In this document: piece after piece, positions 34,162 through 42,315 of the stretch
Numbering within the stretch: the first letter of the stretch is position 1
Layout: each line of letters begins with the position of its first letter
Origin: Microbacterium oxydans
Lineage (GTDB): Bacteria > Actinomycetota > Actinomycetes > Actinomycetales > Microbacteriaceae
NCBI RefSeq assembly: GCF_026559675.1
Contig: NZ_CP092891.1
Location: 3,038,001 to 3,102,000, forward strand
Length of the DNA stretch: 64,000 bases
Reading direction: 5' to 3'
Made by a program: the position numbers and the translations under genes
Notes under the pieces: generated by a model
Told to the model about the DNA's origin: nothing
What the model saw: the letters and a program-made list of their open reading frames with translations, nothing else
The model's database searches: none

Positions 34162-35715
34162 TCACTCGCTCGCGATCGAGATGCCGGCGAAGTTGTAGCC
34201 CGACCAGAAGTCGATCGGCGCGATGAACTCGCCGCGGACCCGCTTGTTCTGCAGCACCTCCGACCGCACGAGGGCGGGGATGATCGTCGGGACGTCGGTC
34301 CACTCCGTCTGCGAGATCTCGGTGAGCAGCTTCTCGCGCTCGGCGTCGTCGGTCGTGGCATCGAAGTCGGCGACGAGCGCTCCCAGCGCGGGGTTGGCGT
34401 AGTGCGCGGCGTTCCAGGCGGCGCCGTCGGCGTAGAACAGTCCGTAGTACTGCGACGGCACCCGCTTGCCCCAGCTCGTGATGGTGAGCGGCGCGTTCAG
34501 CCAGGGCGAGTCGTCGCCCTCCGCGTAGTACTGCTCGTCCGACAGCACCTCGAGCTTCACGTCGAAGCCGTCGATCGCGTTGAGCTGCTGCTGCAGCACC
34601 TCGCCGTAGAGCTGGAAGGAGGTCGTGATCGTGAACGACACGGTTCGCCCGTCGAGCAGTTCGGCGACCTTGTCGAGGTCCTGCTTCCGCTGTTCGATAC
34701 CGACCGGCTGCGGCAGGTAGTCGGGCAGGACCGGGAAGTCGTTGCCGACCGACGCGGTCCCGCCGAACACGAGGTCGACGATCGCGTCGCGGTCGATCGC
34801 CCAGGCCAGCGCCTGACGGATCGTCTCGTCGTCGAACGGCGGCTTCGTGACGTTGAGGTGCACGCCGTAGAAGTGGCTGTACCCGGCGGAGAGGGTGTCG
34901 TAGTCGTCGACGTTCACGGTCGCGAGCACCTCGGGCGACACGGTGATCCGGTCGATCTCCCCGGCCTGGAACGCGAGCACGATCGCCTGGGGGTCCTTGT
35001 AGATCTTGAGCTCGACGCCGTCGAGGTCGATCTGGTCCGCGTTCCAGTAGTCGGGGTTCTTCACGTAGGTGACGCTCTGCCCGACCTCGTAGTCCTCGAG
35101 CAGGAACTGCCCGGCGCCGACCGGGTTGTCGAGCCAGGTCCCCGGCTCGTAGTCGGCGGGGAGGATGCCGGTGTTGCTGCCGGCGAGCAGCCGCGGGAAG
35201 TCCGAGAACGGCCGGGCGAGCGCGAAGGTCACCGTGCTGTCGTCGGTCGCCGCGACCGTGTCGAGGATGCCGGCGAACGCGCTCTTCGCCGGCGAGATGC
35301 TGTCTTCTCCGATGATCGCGTCGAACGTCGCCACGACGTCGTCGGCCGTGACCGGGTCGCCGTCGTTGAAGGTCGCGCCGTCGCGCAGCGTGATGGTCCA
35401 GGTGAGGCCGTCGTCCGAGGCCTCCCATGCGGTCGCCAGCCGCGGCAGCGCCTCGCCGTCGGCCGTGAAGCTCACGAGCTGCTCCGTGACGAGTCCCGTG
35501 ATCAGCTGTGCGTCGCCGTCGGCGACCGTGAGCGGGTCGAGCTCCGCGCCGGGGTCGCTGATGCCGATGCGGTACACGGGCGTCGCGGCATCCGTCTTCG
35601 TGTCGGAGGCGGTGGCGGTCGCGCATCCGGCGAGCGCCAGCAGGGTCGCGCTGAGGGCGGCGACGATCGCGAGCGGTCGACGACGCCCCGTCGGGGGCGA
35701 GAGGAGAGCGGTCAT
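34162..35715 (-). CDS. family 5 ABC substrate-binding lipoprotein
   Basis: A 517-residue family 5 extracellular binding protein (DppA/OppA/NikA type). The lipoprotein signal has a twin-arginine-like R-R-R followed by a hydrophobic core and lipobox L-A-G-C, lipidated at Cys31. Mature-domain landmarks include W-E-A-S-D-D-G-L-T-W-T-I-T-L-R and F-N-D-G-D-P-V-T-A-D-D-V. Such proteins bind peptides, nickel chelates, glutathione or other sulfur compounds. Location beside luciferase-type monooxygenases favours an organosulfur or amine ligand, but this is inference. Confidence 0.92.
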   Translation of the reverse strand: MTALLSPPTGRRRPLAIVAALSATLLALAGCATATASDTKTDAATPVYRIGISDPGAELDPLTVADGDAQLITGLVTEQLVSFTADGEALPRLATAWEASDDGLTWTITLRDGATFNDGDPVTADDVVATFDAIIGEDSISPAKSAFAGILDTVAATDDSTVTFALARPFSDFPRLLAGSNTGILPADYEPGTWLDNPVGAGQFLLEDYEVGQSVTYVKNPDYWNADQIDLDGVELKIYKDPQAIVLAFQAGEIDRITVSPEVLATVNVDDYDTLSAGYSHFYGVHLNVTKPPFDDETIRQALAWAIDRDAIVDLVFGGTASVGNDFPVLPDYLPQPVGIEQRKQDLDKVAELLDGRTVSFTITTSFQLYGEVLQQQLNAIDGFDVKLEVLSDEQYYAEGDDSPWLNAPLTITSWGKRVPSQYYGLFYADGAAWNAAHYANPALGALVADFDATTDDAEREKLLTEISQTEWTDVPTIIPALVRSEVLQNKRVRGEFIAPIDFWSGYNFAGISIASE

Positions 35716-35744
35716 GGGAGGTGTCCTTGGGTTCGGGTGCGGTG

Positions 35745-36119
35745 TTACTGCGGGAGGAGTTCGGCGGCGTCCACCTGGACGCGCTCGGAGTAGAAGGCGA
35801 CGTGGCCGGCGATCGGCTGCAGGTAGTCGAACGGGGTCGGGTAGGACCAGGCGACGTCGACGGAGGGATCGCTCTTCAACGACCAGTAGTCGTCGGCGTC
35901 GCCCTTGACGGGACAGTGGCTCTTCGACGCGGTCTCCTGCAGCAGCTCCCAGTTCACGTCCTCCCGCGGCAGGTAGTAGCGGTCGGCGTGGTTCGACTCG
36001 TGCAGCACGATGGCCCGGGTGGAGTCGGCGAGCACCTGGTCTCCGGCGAGCACGCGCACGCGGTGGGCGGCGGGCTCGGTGGTGACGCTGTGGGTGCGCT
36101 CTGCGGTGGTGTCGGACAT
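35745..36119 (-). CDS. DUF427 domain protein (copy 2)
   Basis: A 124-residue paralogue of the DUF427 protein at 28915. It conserves R-V-L-A-G-D-Q-V-L-A-D-S-T (22-34), Y-Y-L-P-R-E-D-V (48-55), Cys69 in H-C-P-V-K-G, D-D-Y-W-S-L and P-I-A-G-H-V-A-F-Y. GAGGAGCGAC precedes the ATG at 36119. It heads the leftward operon that continues, after a 29-base gap, with the binding protein and permeases. The recurrence of this family on both sides of the locus suggests a function tied to the transported substrate. Confidence 0.88.
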   Translation of the reverse strand: MSDTTAERTHSVTTEPAAHRVRVLAGDQVLADSTRAIVLHESNHADRYYLPREDVNWELLQETASKSHCPVKGDADDYWSLKSDPSVDVAWSYPTPFDYLQPIAGHVAFYSERVQVDAAELLPQ

Positions 36120-36415
36120 GGTCGCTCCTCGGATGTTCGGGTGCTCTGGTCGTCGAGCGGGACGGGATCGACGCGCTCCGCGGTGCGTCGTACGCCCATA
36201 TAAGTCCCGAAGGGCGCCGGAGCCGTCACGAGGTTCCCCGTGATGACGACTCATTTCCTCGCGTGTCCTCCGACGCCGTTCTGCGACACCTCCGGGACGG
36301 CCGCACCCTCGCCGCGCGGTGCGTATGCCCCGTGCGCGCGTCTGCGTCAAGTCCCTGGAGCTGCCGGTCCGGGCACGGGAGGATGCGAGGGACCGCACCG
36401 ATGGGAGCTCCCTTC
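36120..36415. other. 296-base divergent region between DUF427 and HOF genes
   Basis: The left part is the leader of the leftward DUF427-transporter operon; an AT-rich CATATAAG at 36198-36205 is the best place for its -10. The right part leads to the diiron protein gene. A short CGTCACG / CGTGATGACG inverted repeat lies at about 36225-36248. I see no riboswitch or small gene that I can support. Confidence 0.4.
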
Positions 36416-37465
36416 ATGACCGCATCCGCCCCGGCACCCGCCCCGGCCGCATCCCTCGCCTTCCGCGACCGCGGGCCGGTGAGTCGCGCCGTCATCTCCC
36501 ATCTGACGGGCGACGACGACGCCGCCGACCACACGGCGCTCGCTGCGACGGCCGTCGCGACGGGCACCGACATCGTCCGCGACGACGACCTGCAGCTGGC
36601 CCTCTTCGTCCTCTACGCCTCCGCGTACGGATCGCTTCCCGCGCTCGACCCCGACCGGGAGTGGGACCCCGCGCTGCTCGCGACGCGCCGCATCCTGGAG
36701 GTCGAGTTCGAGCGTGCGCTGCGCGATGCGGTGCCGATGCCGGACCTCCCCGAGCCGACCGTGGATGCCGTCGGCCGCGCCCTGTTCGCCCTCGCCGCCG
36801 CAGACACCGGGCCGAGCCTCTCCCGATACTTCGCCAAGAAGGCGACCAGGGAGCAGGCGGAGGAGATGCTCGTCCTGCGCTCGGTGTACACGCTGCGCGA
36901 GGCGGATCCGCACTCCTGGGCGATCCCCCGGCTGGAGGGGCGCGCGAAGGCCGCGCTCGTGGAGATCCAGTCCGACGAATACGGCGGCGGACGGCCGCAG
37001 CGCGTGCACGCCGTGCTCTTCGCCCGCGCGATGCGCGCCGCGGGCCTCGACGACACCTACGGCGCGTACGTCGACGAGGTGCCGGCCGTCACCCTCGCCT
37101 CGCTGAACATGATGTCGCTGTTCGGACTGAACCGCCGCCTGGTCGGTGCGATCGTCGGACACCTGGCCGCCTACGAGATGACCTCGTCCATCCCGTGCCG
37201 GCTCTACGCGGACGGCCTGCACCGCCTGGACTTCGATCCCGAGGTCGCGGCCTACTTCGAGGAGCACGTCGAGGCGGATGCGGTGCACGAGCAGATCGCC
37301 GCGCGCGATCTCGCGGGCAGCCTCGCCGAGGACCACCCCGAGCTCCTCCCGGACATCCTGTTCGGCGCCGCCGCCTGTCTGACCGTGGACGGCTGGGGCG
37401 GAGCCGCCACCCTGGAGGCGTGGACGGAGGGTGCCTCGTCGCTCCGGACACGGGCCGGATCATGA
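36416..37465 (+). CDS. iron-containing redox enzyme, haem-oxygenase-like (HOF) diiron family
   Basis: A 349-residue all-helical protein of the haem-oxygenase-like diiron oxidase superfamily. The metal-site pattern is visible: E183-I-Q-S-D187-E-Y-G-G-G and His198 in one helix pair, and His249, Glu254, H-V-E-A-D (284-288) and His291 in the second half. Members such as UndA, SznF and BesC use O2 at a diiron site for oxidative decarboxylation, N-oxygenation or desaturation; the substrate here is unknown. GGGAG supports the ATG at 36416. The stop overlaps the CDGSH gene start by 4 bases. Confidence 0.82.
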   Translation: MTASAPAPAPAASLAFRDRGPVSRAVISHLTGDDDAADHTALAATAVATGTDIVRDDDLQLALFVLYASAYGSLPALDPDREWDPALLATRRILEVEFERALRDAVPMPDLPEPTVDAVGRALFALAAADTGPSLSRYFAKKATREQAEEMLVLRSVYTLREADPHSWAIPRLEGRAKAALVEIQSDEYGGGRPQRVHAVLFARAMRAAGLDDTYGAYVDEVPAVTLASLNMMSLFGLNRRLVGAIVGHLAAYEMTSSIPCRLYADGLHRLDFDPEVAAYFEEHVEADAVHEQIAARDLAGSLAEDHPELLPDILFGAAACLTVDGWGGAATLEAWTEGASSLRTRAGS

Positions 37466-37668
37466 GCGGGTCGGACGAGCGCGCGACGATCACCCCCTAC
37501 CCCGACGGCCCGCTGCTGGTGCGCGGCGACGTCGAGCTGCGCACCGCCGACGGCGAGACGATCGCGCCGCACCGTCGCACCGTGGCGCTGTGCCGGTGCG
37601 GGCTCTCCACGCTCAAGCCGTTCTGCGACGGGACCCACAAGGCAGCGGGGTTCCGCACCGACGACTGA
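37462..37668 (+). CDS. CDGSH iron-sulfur protein
   Basis: A 68-residue protein with one CDGSH-type 2Fe-2S site: Cys44, Cys46, Cys55 and His59 in C-R-C-G-L-S-T-L-K-P-F-C-D-G-T-H. This 3Cys-1His cluster transfers electrons or Fe-S units. The ATGA overlap with the HOF gene implies that the two are made in fixed ratio; the CDGSH protein is the natural candidate for electron donor to the diiron enzyme. There are no membrane segments. Confidence 0.92.
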   Translation: MSGSDERATITPYPDGPLLVRGDVELRTADGETIAPHRRTVALCRCGLSTLKPFCDGTHKAAGFRTDD

Positions 37669-37698
37669 TCACGGCATCCCTCCCCGGGGCGCCGGACG

Positions 37699-38571
37699 TC
37701 AGCGCGCGAACGGATCGATGCCGACCGCGAGGAAGAGCACCGCGAGCTGGACGATCGAGGCCCGGAAGACGAGCAGGGGCCGCAGCTCGGCGCCCTGCCT
37801 GCTCCGTGCGTGCAGGCGGTGCGCGGAGAACAGGAACCCCGCTCCGGTGACCAGCGCCGCGGTCCAGTACACCGGGCTCACCTCGGCGACGAAGGGCAGC
37901 ATGAGCGAGCAGAGCACCGTCGCCCACGCGAAGCCGATCACCCGGACGGCGACGTATCCGGCGTCGCGGGTCGCCCCGAGCATGGGCACGCCCGCGCGTC
38001 GATAGTCTTCGCGGTAGCGGATCGAGAGCGGCCAGTAGTGCGCGGGCGTCCAGAAGAACACCACGAGGAACAGCACGATCGCCGGCCATTCGATGCCGCC
38101 TCGCACCGCACTCCATCCGACGAGCACGGGCATGCATCCCGCGATCCCACCCCAGACCACGTTCTGCTCGGTGCGGCGCTTGAGCACGAGCGTGTAGAGC
38201 ACCACGTACAGCACGAGCCCCGCCGTCGACAGCGCCGCGGGGAGCGGGCCGACCGCCGCGACCATCCAGACGACGGATGCCACGGCCAGCACCCACGCGA
38301 AGATCAGACCCGCCCGCGGGGAGATGACCCCGGTGACCAATGGTCGGCCCGCCGTGCGCTCCATCAGCGCGTCGCTCTCCCGCTCGAGGTACATGTTGAA
38401 GGCCCCGGCAGAGCCCGCGCTCAGCGCCCCGCCGAGGAGGACCGCCGCCATCCGGCCGACGTCGGGCCGTCCGTCGGCGGCGAACACCATGACCGGGATC
38501 GTGGTGACGAGGAGGAGCTCGAGGATGCGGGGCTTGGTGAGTTCGAGGTACGCGCGCAGGATCCGCAGCAC
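37699..38571 (-). CDS. ctaB: protoheme IX farnesyltransferase (haem O synthase)
   Basis: A 290-residue UbiA-fold membrane prenyltransferase that adds farnesyl to haem B to make haem O for terminal oxidases. Signature residues are N59-M-Y-L-E-R-E-S-D-A-L-M-E-R-T-A-G-R-P (the first Asp motif), T-P-A-H-Y-W-P-L-S-I-R-Y and D-Y-x-x-A-G-V-P-M-L in the second half. About nine hydrophobic helices are visible. It begins 6 bases after the yggS stop, an unusual partner; ctaA, oxidase genes and transketolase, the common neighbours, are not here, so this may be a second or relocated copy. Confidence 0.92.
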   Translation of the reverse strand: MLRILRAYLELTKPRILELLLVTTIPVMVFAADGRPDVGRMAAVLLGGALSAGSAGAFNMYLERESDALMERTAGRPLVTGVISPRAGLIFAWVLAVASVVWMVAAVGPLPAALSTAGLVLYVVLYTLVLKRRTEQNVVWGGIAGCMPVLVGWSAVRGGIEWPAIVLFLVVFFWTPAHYWPLSIRYREDYRRAGVPMLGATRDAGYVAVRVIGFAWATVLCSLMLPFVAEVSPVYWTAALVTGAGFLFSAHRLHARSRQGAELRPLLVFRASIVQLAVLFLAVGIDPFAR

Positions 38572-38577
38572 GTGTGC

Positions 38578-39357
38578 TCAGCCCTCCGGCCAGTAGTGGC
38601 TGTCGGGCAGGGCGCGGGCGCCGAAGATCGCCTGGCCGACGCGCACGCACGTCGCCCCCTCCTCGACGGCGATCTCGTAGTCCCCCGACATGCCCATCGA
38701 CAGCTCCCCCGCGCCGATGAGATCGGGCGCGTCCTCCCTGGCCTGGTCGCGCAGGGTGCGCAGCAGGGCGAAGCACTCCCGCACCCGGAGATCGTCCGGC
38801 GTCAGGATGGCGAGGGTCATCAGGCCGCGTACCCGGAGCGTCTCGTAGGACGGCAGCGCCTCGAGGAAGGCGGGCAGCTCCTCCGGCGGCATGCCGAACT
38901 TGGAGTCCTCCGCCGAGGTGTTGACCTGGACGAAGACGTCGAGGCGACGTCCGGCGGCCCGGAGCCGCCGGTCGAGCGCCTCGGCGACGCGGAGCCGGTC
39001 GAGCGCCTGGAACTCGGTCGCGAACGCGGCGACGTCTCTGGCCTTGTTGGTCTGCAGGTGCCCGATGATCGACCACGCGACGTCGAGATCGGCGGTCTCG
39101 CCGTGCTTGCGCACCGCCTCCTGCACCTTGTTCTCCCCCAGCAGCCGCAGCCCCGATTCGATCGCGACGCGCACGCGGTCGGTCGGCACCGTCTTGCTCA
39201 CGGGGAGCAGCGTCACCTCCTCGGGCGCGCGCCCGACCCGCAGAGCAGCGGCGGCGATGCGGGCATGGACGCTCGCGACGTTGTGCTGGAAGTCCTCCAC
39301 GGTGAACGCCGTGGGGTAGCGATCCTCGGCTCCAGCCGGCGCTTCCATCTTTGACAT
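38578..39357 (-). CDS. yggS: YggS/PLPBP family pyridoxal-phosphate homeostasis protein
   Basis: A 259-residue single-domain alanine-racemase-like barrel that binds PLP through Lys55 in L-L-P-V-S-K-T-V-P. Other marks are G-E-N-K-V-Q-E (74-80), W-S-I-I-G-H-L-Q-T-N-K, F-V-Q-V-N-T, and the phosphate loop S-M-G-M-S-G-D-Y at about 220. It keeps free PLP low and supplies apo-enzymes. The ATG at 39357 lies inside a MocR-type operator and has no SD; a TAGTGT box 7 bases upstream (39365-39370) suggests a leaderless mRNA. A second ATG at codon 4 is possible. Normal family length is about 230. Confidence 0.92.
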   Translation of the reverse strand: MSKMEAPAGAEDRYPTAFTVEDFQHNVASVHARIAAAALRVGRAPEEVTLLPVSKTVPTDRVRVAIESGLRLLGENKVQEAVRKHGETADLDVAWSIIGHLQTNKARDVAAFATEFQALDRLRVAEALDRRLRAAGRRLDVFVQVNTSAEDSKFGMPPEELPAFLEALPSYETLRVRGLMTLAILTPDDLRVRECFALLRTLRDQAREDAPDLIGAGELSMGMSGDYEIAVEEGATCVRVGQAIFGARALPDSHYWPEG

Positions 39358-39379
39358 AGGCCAAACACTAACATAGTCT
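39350..39379 (+). promoter_or_regulatory. MocR site A with gabT promoter (yggS/gabT divergent region)
   Basis: The inverted repeat TTTGACATAGGCCAAA (39350-39365, arms TTTGAC and GCCAAA around ATAG) is identical, on the opposite strand, to site C at the mocR promoter. It contains TTGACA (39351-39356), the -35 of a rightward promoter with a 17-base spacer and -10 TAGTCT (39374-39379), 60 bases before the aminotransferase gene. ACATAG recurs at 39371-39376. The leftward yggS ATG is embedded in the repeat. Confidence 0.7.
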
Positions 39380-39438
39380 TAGGCCGATCAGATCCGGGTG
39401 GAATCCGTCACCCGACGCCGCACGATCGAGGAGCCGCC

Positions 39439-40773
39439 ATGCCCGCTGTCCGCACGCTTCCAGACCTGTCCGCCCCCTCCGTGCGCACCGAGGTGCCGGG
39501 CCCGCGCAGCCGGGCCATCCATGAGCGCCGGATGCGGACCGTCGCCCGCGGTGTCGGGAGCATCCTCCCCGTGTACATCGAGCACGCCGACGGCCCCTGG
39601 GTCACCGACGTCGACGGCAACCGCTTCCTCGACCTGGGCAGCGGCATCGGCGTCACCACGCTCGGTCATGTGAATCCGGCGGCGACGGCCGCCGCGGCCG
39701 CCCAGCTCGACCGGGTCACGCACACCCTCTTCACGGTGACGCCCTACGAAGGCTACGTGCGCCTGGCGGAGCGGCTCGCCGAGAAGACGCCGGGCGACCA
39801 CGAGAAGCGCTCGATCTTCGTGAACTCGGGCGCGGAGGCCGTCGAGAACGCGGTCAAGATCGCCCGCCGGCACACGGGTCGCCGCGTTGTCGCCGCCCTC
39901 GACCACGCCTTCCACGGACGTACGAACCTCACGCTGGCCATGAACCACAAGGCCGCCTACGGCACCGGATTCGGCCCGTTCGCCTCGGACATCCATCGGG
40001 TGCCGAACTCCTACCCGTACCGCGACGGTCTCACCGGCGAGCAGGCGGCCCAGCGCACGATCACCCACCTCGAGCAGCGCATCGGCGTGGCCGACCTCGC
40101 CGCCGTGATCGCGGAGCCCATCCAGGGCGAGGGCGGCTTCGTCGTGCCGGCCGACGGCTACCTCCCCGCGCTCCAGGAGTGGTGCACCCGCAACGGCGTC
40201 GTCTTCATCGCCGACGAGATCCAGACCGGCCTCGGCCGGACAGGCACCTGGTTCGTGAGCGAGCACTTCGGCGTCGTCCCCGACCTCGTGCTCACCGCGA
40301 AGGCGATCGCGGCAGGCCTCCCGCTGGCCGGAGTCACCGGGCGAGCCGAGATCATGGACGCCCCCGATCCCGGCAGCCTGGGCGGGACGTTCGGCGGCAA
40401 CCCGGTGTCGATCGCCGCGGCCCTGGCGGTCTTCGACGAGCTCGACGACGGCCGCTTCTTCGCCGCGGCCCTGCGCATCGGCGAGAAGCTCCAGCGCGGC
40501 CTCTCCGACCTCGCCTCCCGCCACCCCCTGATCGGCGACGTGCGCGGCGTCGGTGCGATGTACGCATTCGAGCTGAGCGAGCCGGGCACCACGCGACCGG
40601 CGGCGGGCGCCGCCTCCGCGATCGCCGAGTTCGCCGCACAGCACGGCATCCTGCTGCTGACCGCGGGCAGCGACTCGAACGTCATCCGCTTCCTGCCGAC
40701 CCTCACCACGACCGACGATCACCTCGGCATCGCCCTCGACGTGATCGACCGGGCCCTGGCGACGCTCGACTGA
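39439..40773 (+). CDS. gabT: class III aminotransferase, 4-aminobutyrate type
   Basis: A 444-residue PLP enzyme of the GABA aminotransferase group, converting 4-aminobutyrate plus 2-oxoglutarate to succinate semialdehyde and glutamate. The cofactor lysine is Lys288 in V-L-T-A-K-A-I-A-A-G-L-P; the Asp259-Glu260 pair in F-I-A-D-E-I-Q-T-G-L-G-R, the phosphate-binding N-S-G-A-E-A-V-E-N-A (129-138) and E-P-I-Q-G-E-G-G (226-233) are all present. GAGGAG precedes the ATG. No succinate-semialdehyde dehydrogenase follows. Other omega-amino acids are possible substrates. Confidence 0.88.
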   Translation: MPAVRTLPDLSAPSVRTEVPGPRSRAIHERRMRTVARGVGSILPVYIEHADGPWVTDVDGNRFLDLGSGIGVTTLGHVNPAATAAAAAQLDRVTHTLFTVTPYEGYVRLAERLAEKTPGDHEKRSIFVNSGAEAVENAVKIARRHTGRRVVAALDHAFHGRTNLTLAMNHKAAYGTGFGPFASDIHRVPNSYPYRDGLTGEQAAQRTITHLEQRIGVADLAAVIAEPIQGEGGFVVPADGYLPALQEWCTRNGVVFIADEIQTGLGRTGTWFVSEHFGVVPDLVLTAKAIAAGLPLAGVTGRAEIMDAPDPGSLGGTFGGNPVSIAAALAVFDELDDGRFFAAALRIGEKLQRGLSDLASRHPLIGDVRGVGAMYAFELSEPGTTRPAAGAASAIAEFAAQHGILLLTAGSDSNVIRFLPTLTTTDDHLGIALDVIDRALATLD

Positions 40774-40777
40774 TCCC

Positions 40778-41455
40778 TCAGCCGGCCTCGGCGACGTCGA
40801 CCACGAGGACCCCCTCGTGCCACCGCACGCCGTCGAGGTCGGCGACCACAAGATCGGGACCTCCCGCCCGGGAGCCCGATCCGACCCCGATCACGGCGCC
40901 GATGCCGGCCGCACGTGCCGAGCGGATGCCGGGGACCGAGTCCTCGAACACGATGCAGTCCGCCGGGGCGCGGCCCAGCCGCTGCGCACCGAGCAGATAG
41001 GGGTCGGGCTCGGGCTTTCCCCGAGAGACGTCCTCCGCCGCGACGAGGACCGACGGATGCGGCACCTCCGCGCTGCGCAGCCGCGCCGTGGCGACGATGC
41101 GGTTGCTGCTCGTGACGACCGCCCACGCACCCCGGGGCAGCGAGCCGACGAGCCGTGCCGCACCGGGGATCTCCCGCGTCTCGGCGGCCGCTTCCACCTC
41201 GAGGGCGATCAGGTGCGCGATCGCCGCCGGTGCCGCCTCCGGCCCGACGAGACCGGTGACGACCTCGCTCGGGCGCATGCCGTGCGGCGCATCCCGTCGG
41301 AAGTCGAACGCGGGCGCATGCCGACGCGCCCACTCCTCCCACGCGGGCGCGGCGGCGTCCACCGAATCGACGAGCACGCCGTCGCAGTCGAACAGGATGC
41401 CGGCCCCCGCGAACTCCCAGGACGACGCGCGCCGCTCATGTGATAATTTTGGCAT
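40778..41455 (-). CDS. HAD family phosphatase
   Basis: A 225-residue HAD-superfamily subfamily IA hydrolase. Motif I is [10 protein letters not shown] with nucleophile Asp23 and acid Asp25; motif II is V-T-S-S-N-R (about 114-119), motif III the Lys in R-G-K-P-E-P-D-P, and motif IV F-E-D-S-V-P-G. It resembles beta-phosphoglucomutase and sugar-phosphatase relatives. The ATG at 41455 lies within MocR site B, with TAGTTT 6 bases upstream (41462-41467) and no SD, so the mRNA is probably leaderless. Regulation with PLP genes suggests a vitamin B6 phosphate as substrate, which is speculative. Confidence 0.85.
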   Translation of the reverse strand: MPKLSHERRASSWEFAGAGILFDCDGVLVDSVDAAAPAWEEWARRHAPAFDFRRDAPHGMRPSEVVTGLVGPEAAPAAIAHLIALEVEAAAETREIPGAARLVGSLPRGAWAVVTSSNRIVATARLRSAEVPHPSVLVAAEDVSRGKPEPDPYLLGAQRLGRAPADCIVFEDSVPGIRSARAAGIGAVIGVGSGSRAGGPDLVVADLDGVRWHEGVLVVDVAEAG

Positions 41456-41470
41456 AGGTCAAAACTATCA
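41441..41470. promoter_or_regulatory. MocR site B (HAD/amidotransferase divergent region)
   Basis: The core TTTTGGCATAGGTCAAAA (41447-41464) matches sites A and C with the two arms swapped (TTTGGC and GTCAAA around ATAG). Here the symmetry extends outward: TGATA at 41441-41445 mirrors TATCA at 41466-41470, giving a 30-base imperfect palindrome with 12 of 15 base pairs matched. It covers the start codon of the leftward HAD gene and lies 45 bases before the rightward amidotransferase gene. Confidence 0.65.
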
Positions 41471-41514
41471 CCCCGGCGGAGTCGCAGAACCTGCGGCAGG
41501 GAGGCTGCAGCGCC

Positions 41515-42258
41515 ATGACGATCCTCGACCCTCGACCACGCACCGCGCTCGCGTTCCGACATGTCCCGTTCGAGGACCTGGGGATCCTCGAACCCCTCCT
41601 GTCGGAGCGCGGGTACCGGGTGGAGTATCTCGAGCCGGGCGTCGAAGCCATCGACATCGAGCAGGTCGACGCGGCCGATCTGCTGATCGCCCTCGGCGGT
41701 CCGATCGGCGTGTACGACACCGACGGCTACCCGTTCCTCCACGCCGAGAAGGAGGCCATCGCGCACCGCCTGCGAGCGGGACGGCCGCTGCTCGGGATCT
41801 GCCTCGGTGCGCAGCTGATCGCCGAGGCGATGGGTGCGGACGTGCGCCCGACCGGAGCCGTGGAGATCGGCTACGCGCCACTGGAGCTGACGGAGGAGGG
41901 GCTCGACTCCCCGCTGCACCCCCTGGACGGGGTGCCCGTCCTGCACTGGCACGGCGATGCGTTCACGATCCCCACCGGCGCCCGCCATCTCGCCCGCACT
42001 CCCGGTTTTCCACACCAGGCCTTCCGTACCGACACCGCGCTCGCCCTGCAGTTCCACGTGGAGGCGGATCCTCGGGCGATCGACCGCTGGCTCATCGGCC
42101 ACGCGCATGAGCTGCACCACCACGGGATCGATCCCCGCACCATCCGCGAGCAGGCCAGGCGCGATGGTCCGCAGCTCGAAGTCGCGGCCCGTGCGGCGAT
42201 CGGCGGCTGGCTGGAGGAGATCGAGTCCGCGGCGAAGCTCCGCGACGAGAGCCGCTAG
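41515..42258 (+). CDS. class I glutamine amidotransferase-like protein
   Basis: A 247-residue type 1 glutamine amidotransferase domain standing alone. The catalytic triad is visible: Cys96 in G-I-C-L-G-A-Q, His181 and Glu183 in Q-F-H-V-E-A-D; the oxyanion G-G-P is at 61-63. A GGCAGGGAGG site precedes the ATG. Free-standing members include GMP-synthase-like proteins of unknown role and gamma-glutamyl hydrolases such as PuuD, which frees GABA from gamma-glutamyl-GABA. Its control by the same site as the GABA aminotransferase makes the latter possibility worth testing. It ends before a hairpin terminator. Confidence 0.85.
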   Translation: MTILDPRPRTALAFRHVPFEDLGILEPLLSERGYRVEYLEPGVEAIDIEQVDAADLLIALGGPIGVYDTDGYPFLHAEKEAIAHRLRAGRPLLGICLGAQLIAEAMGADVRPTGAVEIGYAPLELTEEGLDSPLHPLDGVPVLHWHGDAFTIPTGARHLARTPGFPHQAFRTDTALALQFHVEADPRAIDRWLIGHAHELHHHGIDPRTIREQARRDGPQLEVAARAAIGGWLEEIESAAKLRDESR

Positions 42259-42269
42259 ACACGCACGAC

Positions 42270-42301
42270 GAAGGGCCGGATCCCCCAGGATCCGGCCCTT
42301 C
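42270..42301. terminator. bidirectional hairpin terminator
   Basis: A perfect 14-base stem, GAAGGGCCGGATCC (42270-42283) with its complement at 42288-42301, around the loop CCCA. It separates the convergent amidotransferase and AhpD-like genes, 12 and 15 bases from their ends. Confidence 0.87.
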
Positions 42302-42315
42302 TGGTGCGGGGGTGC

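Noticed and set aside
32305..35793. A 1162-codon plus-strand open frame across the peptide-type ABC genes
   Set aside because: Opposite strand encodes four recognisable transporter proteins with tight overlaps; the plus-strand translation is Arg/Asp/Gly/Val-rich with no fold.
36120..36300. SAM or other sulfur-related riboswitch upstream of the DUF427-importer operon
   Set aside because: A few short inverted repeats are present but I could not assemble the conserved core of any riboswitch class I know.
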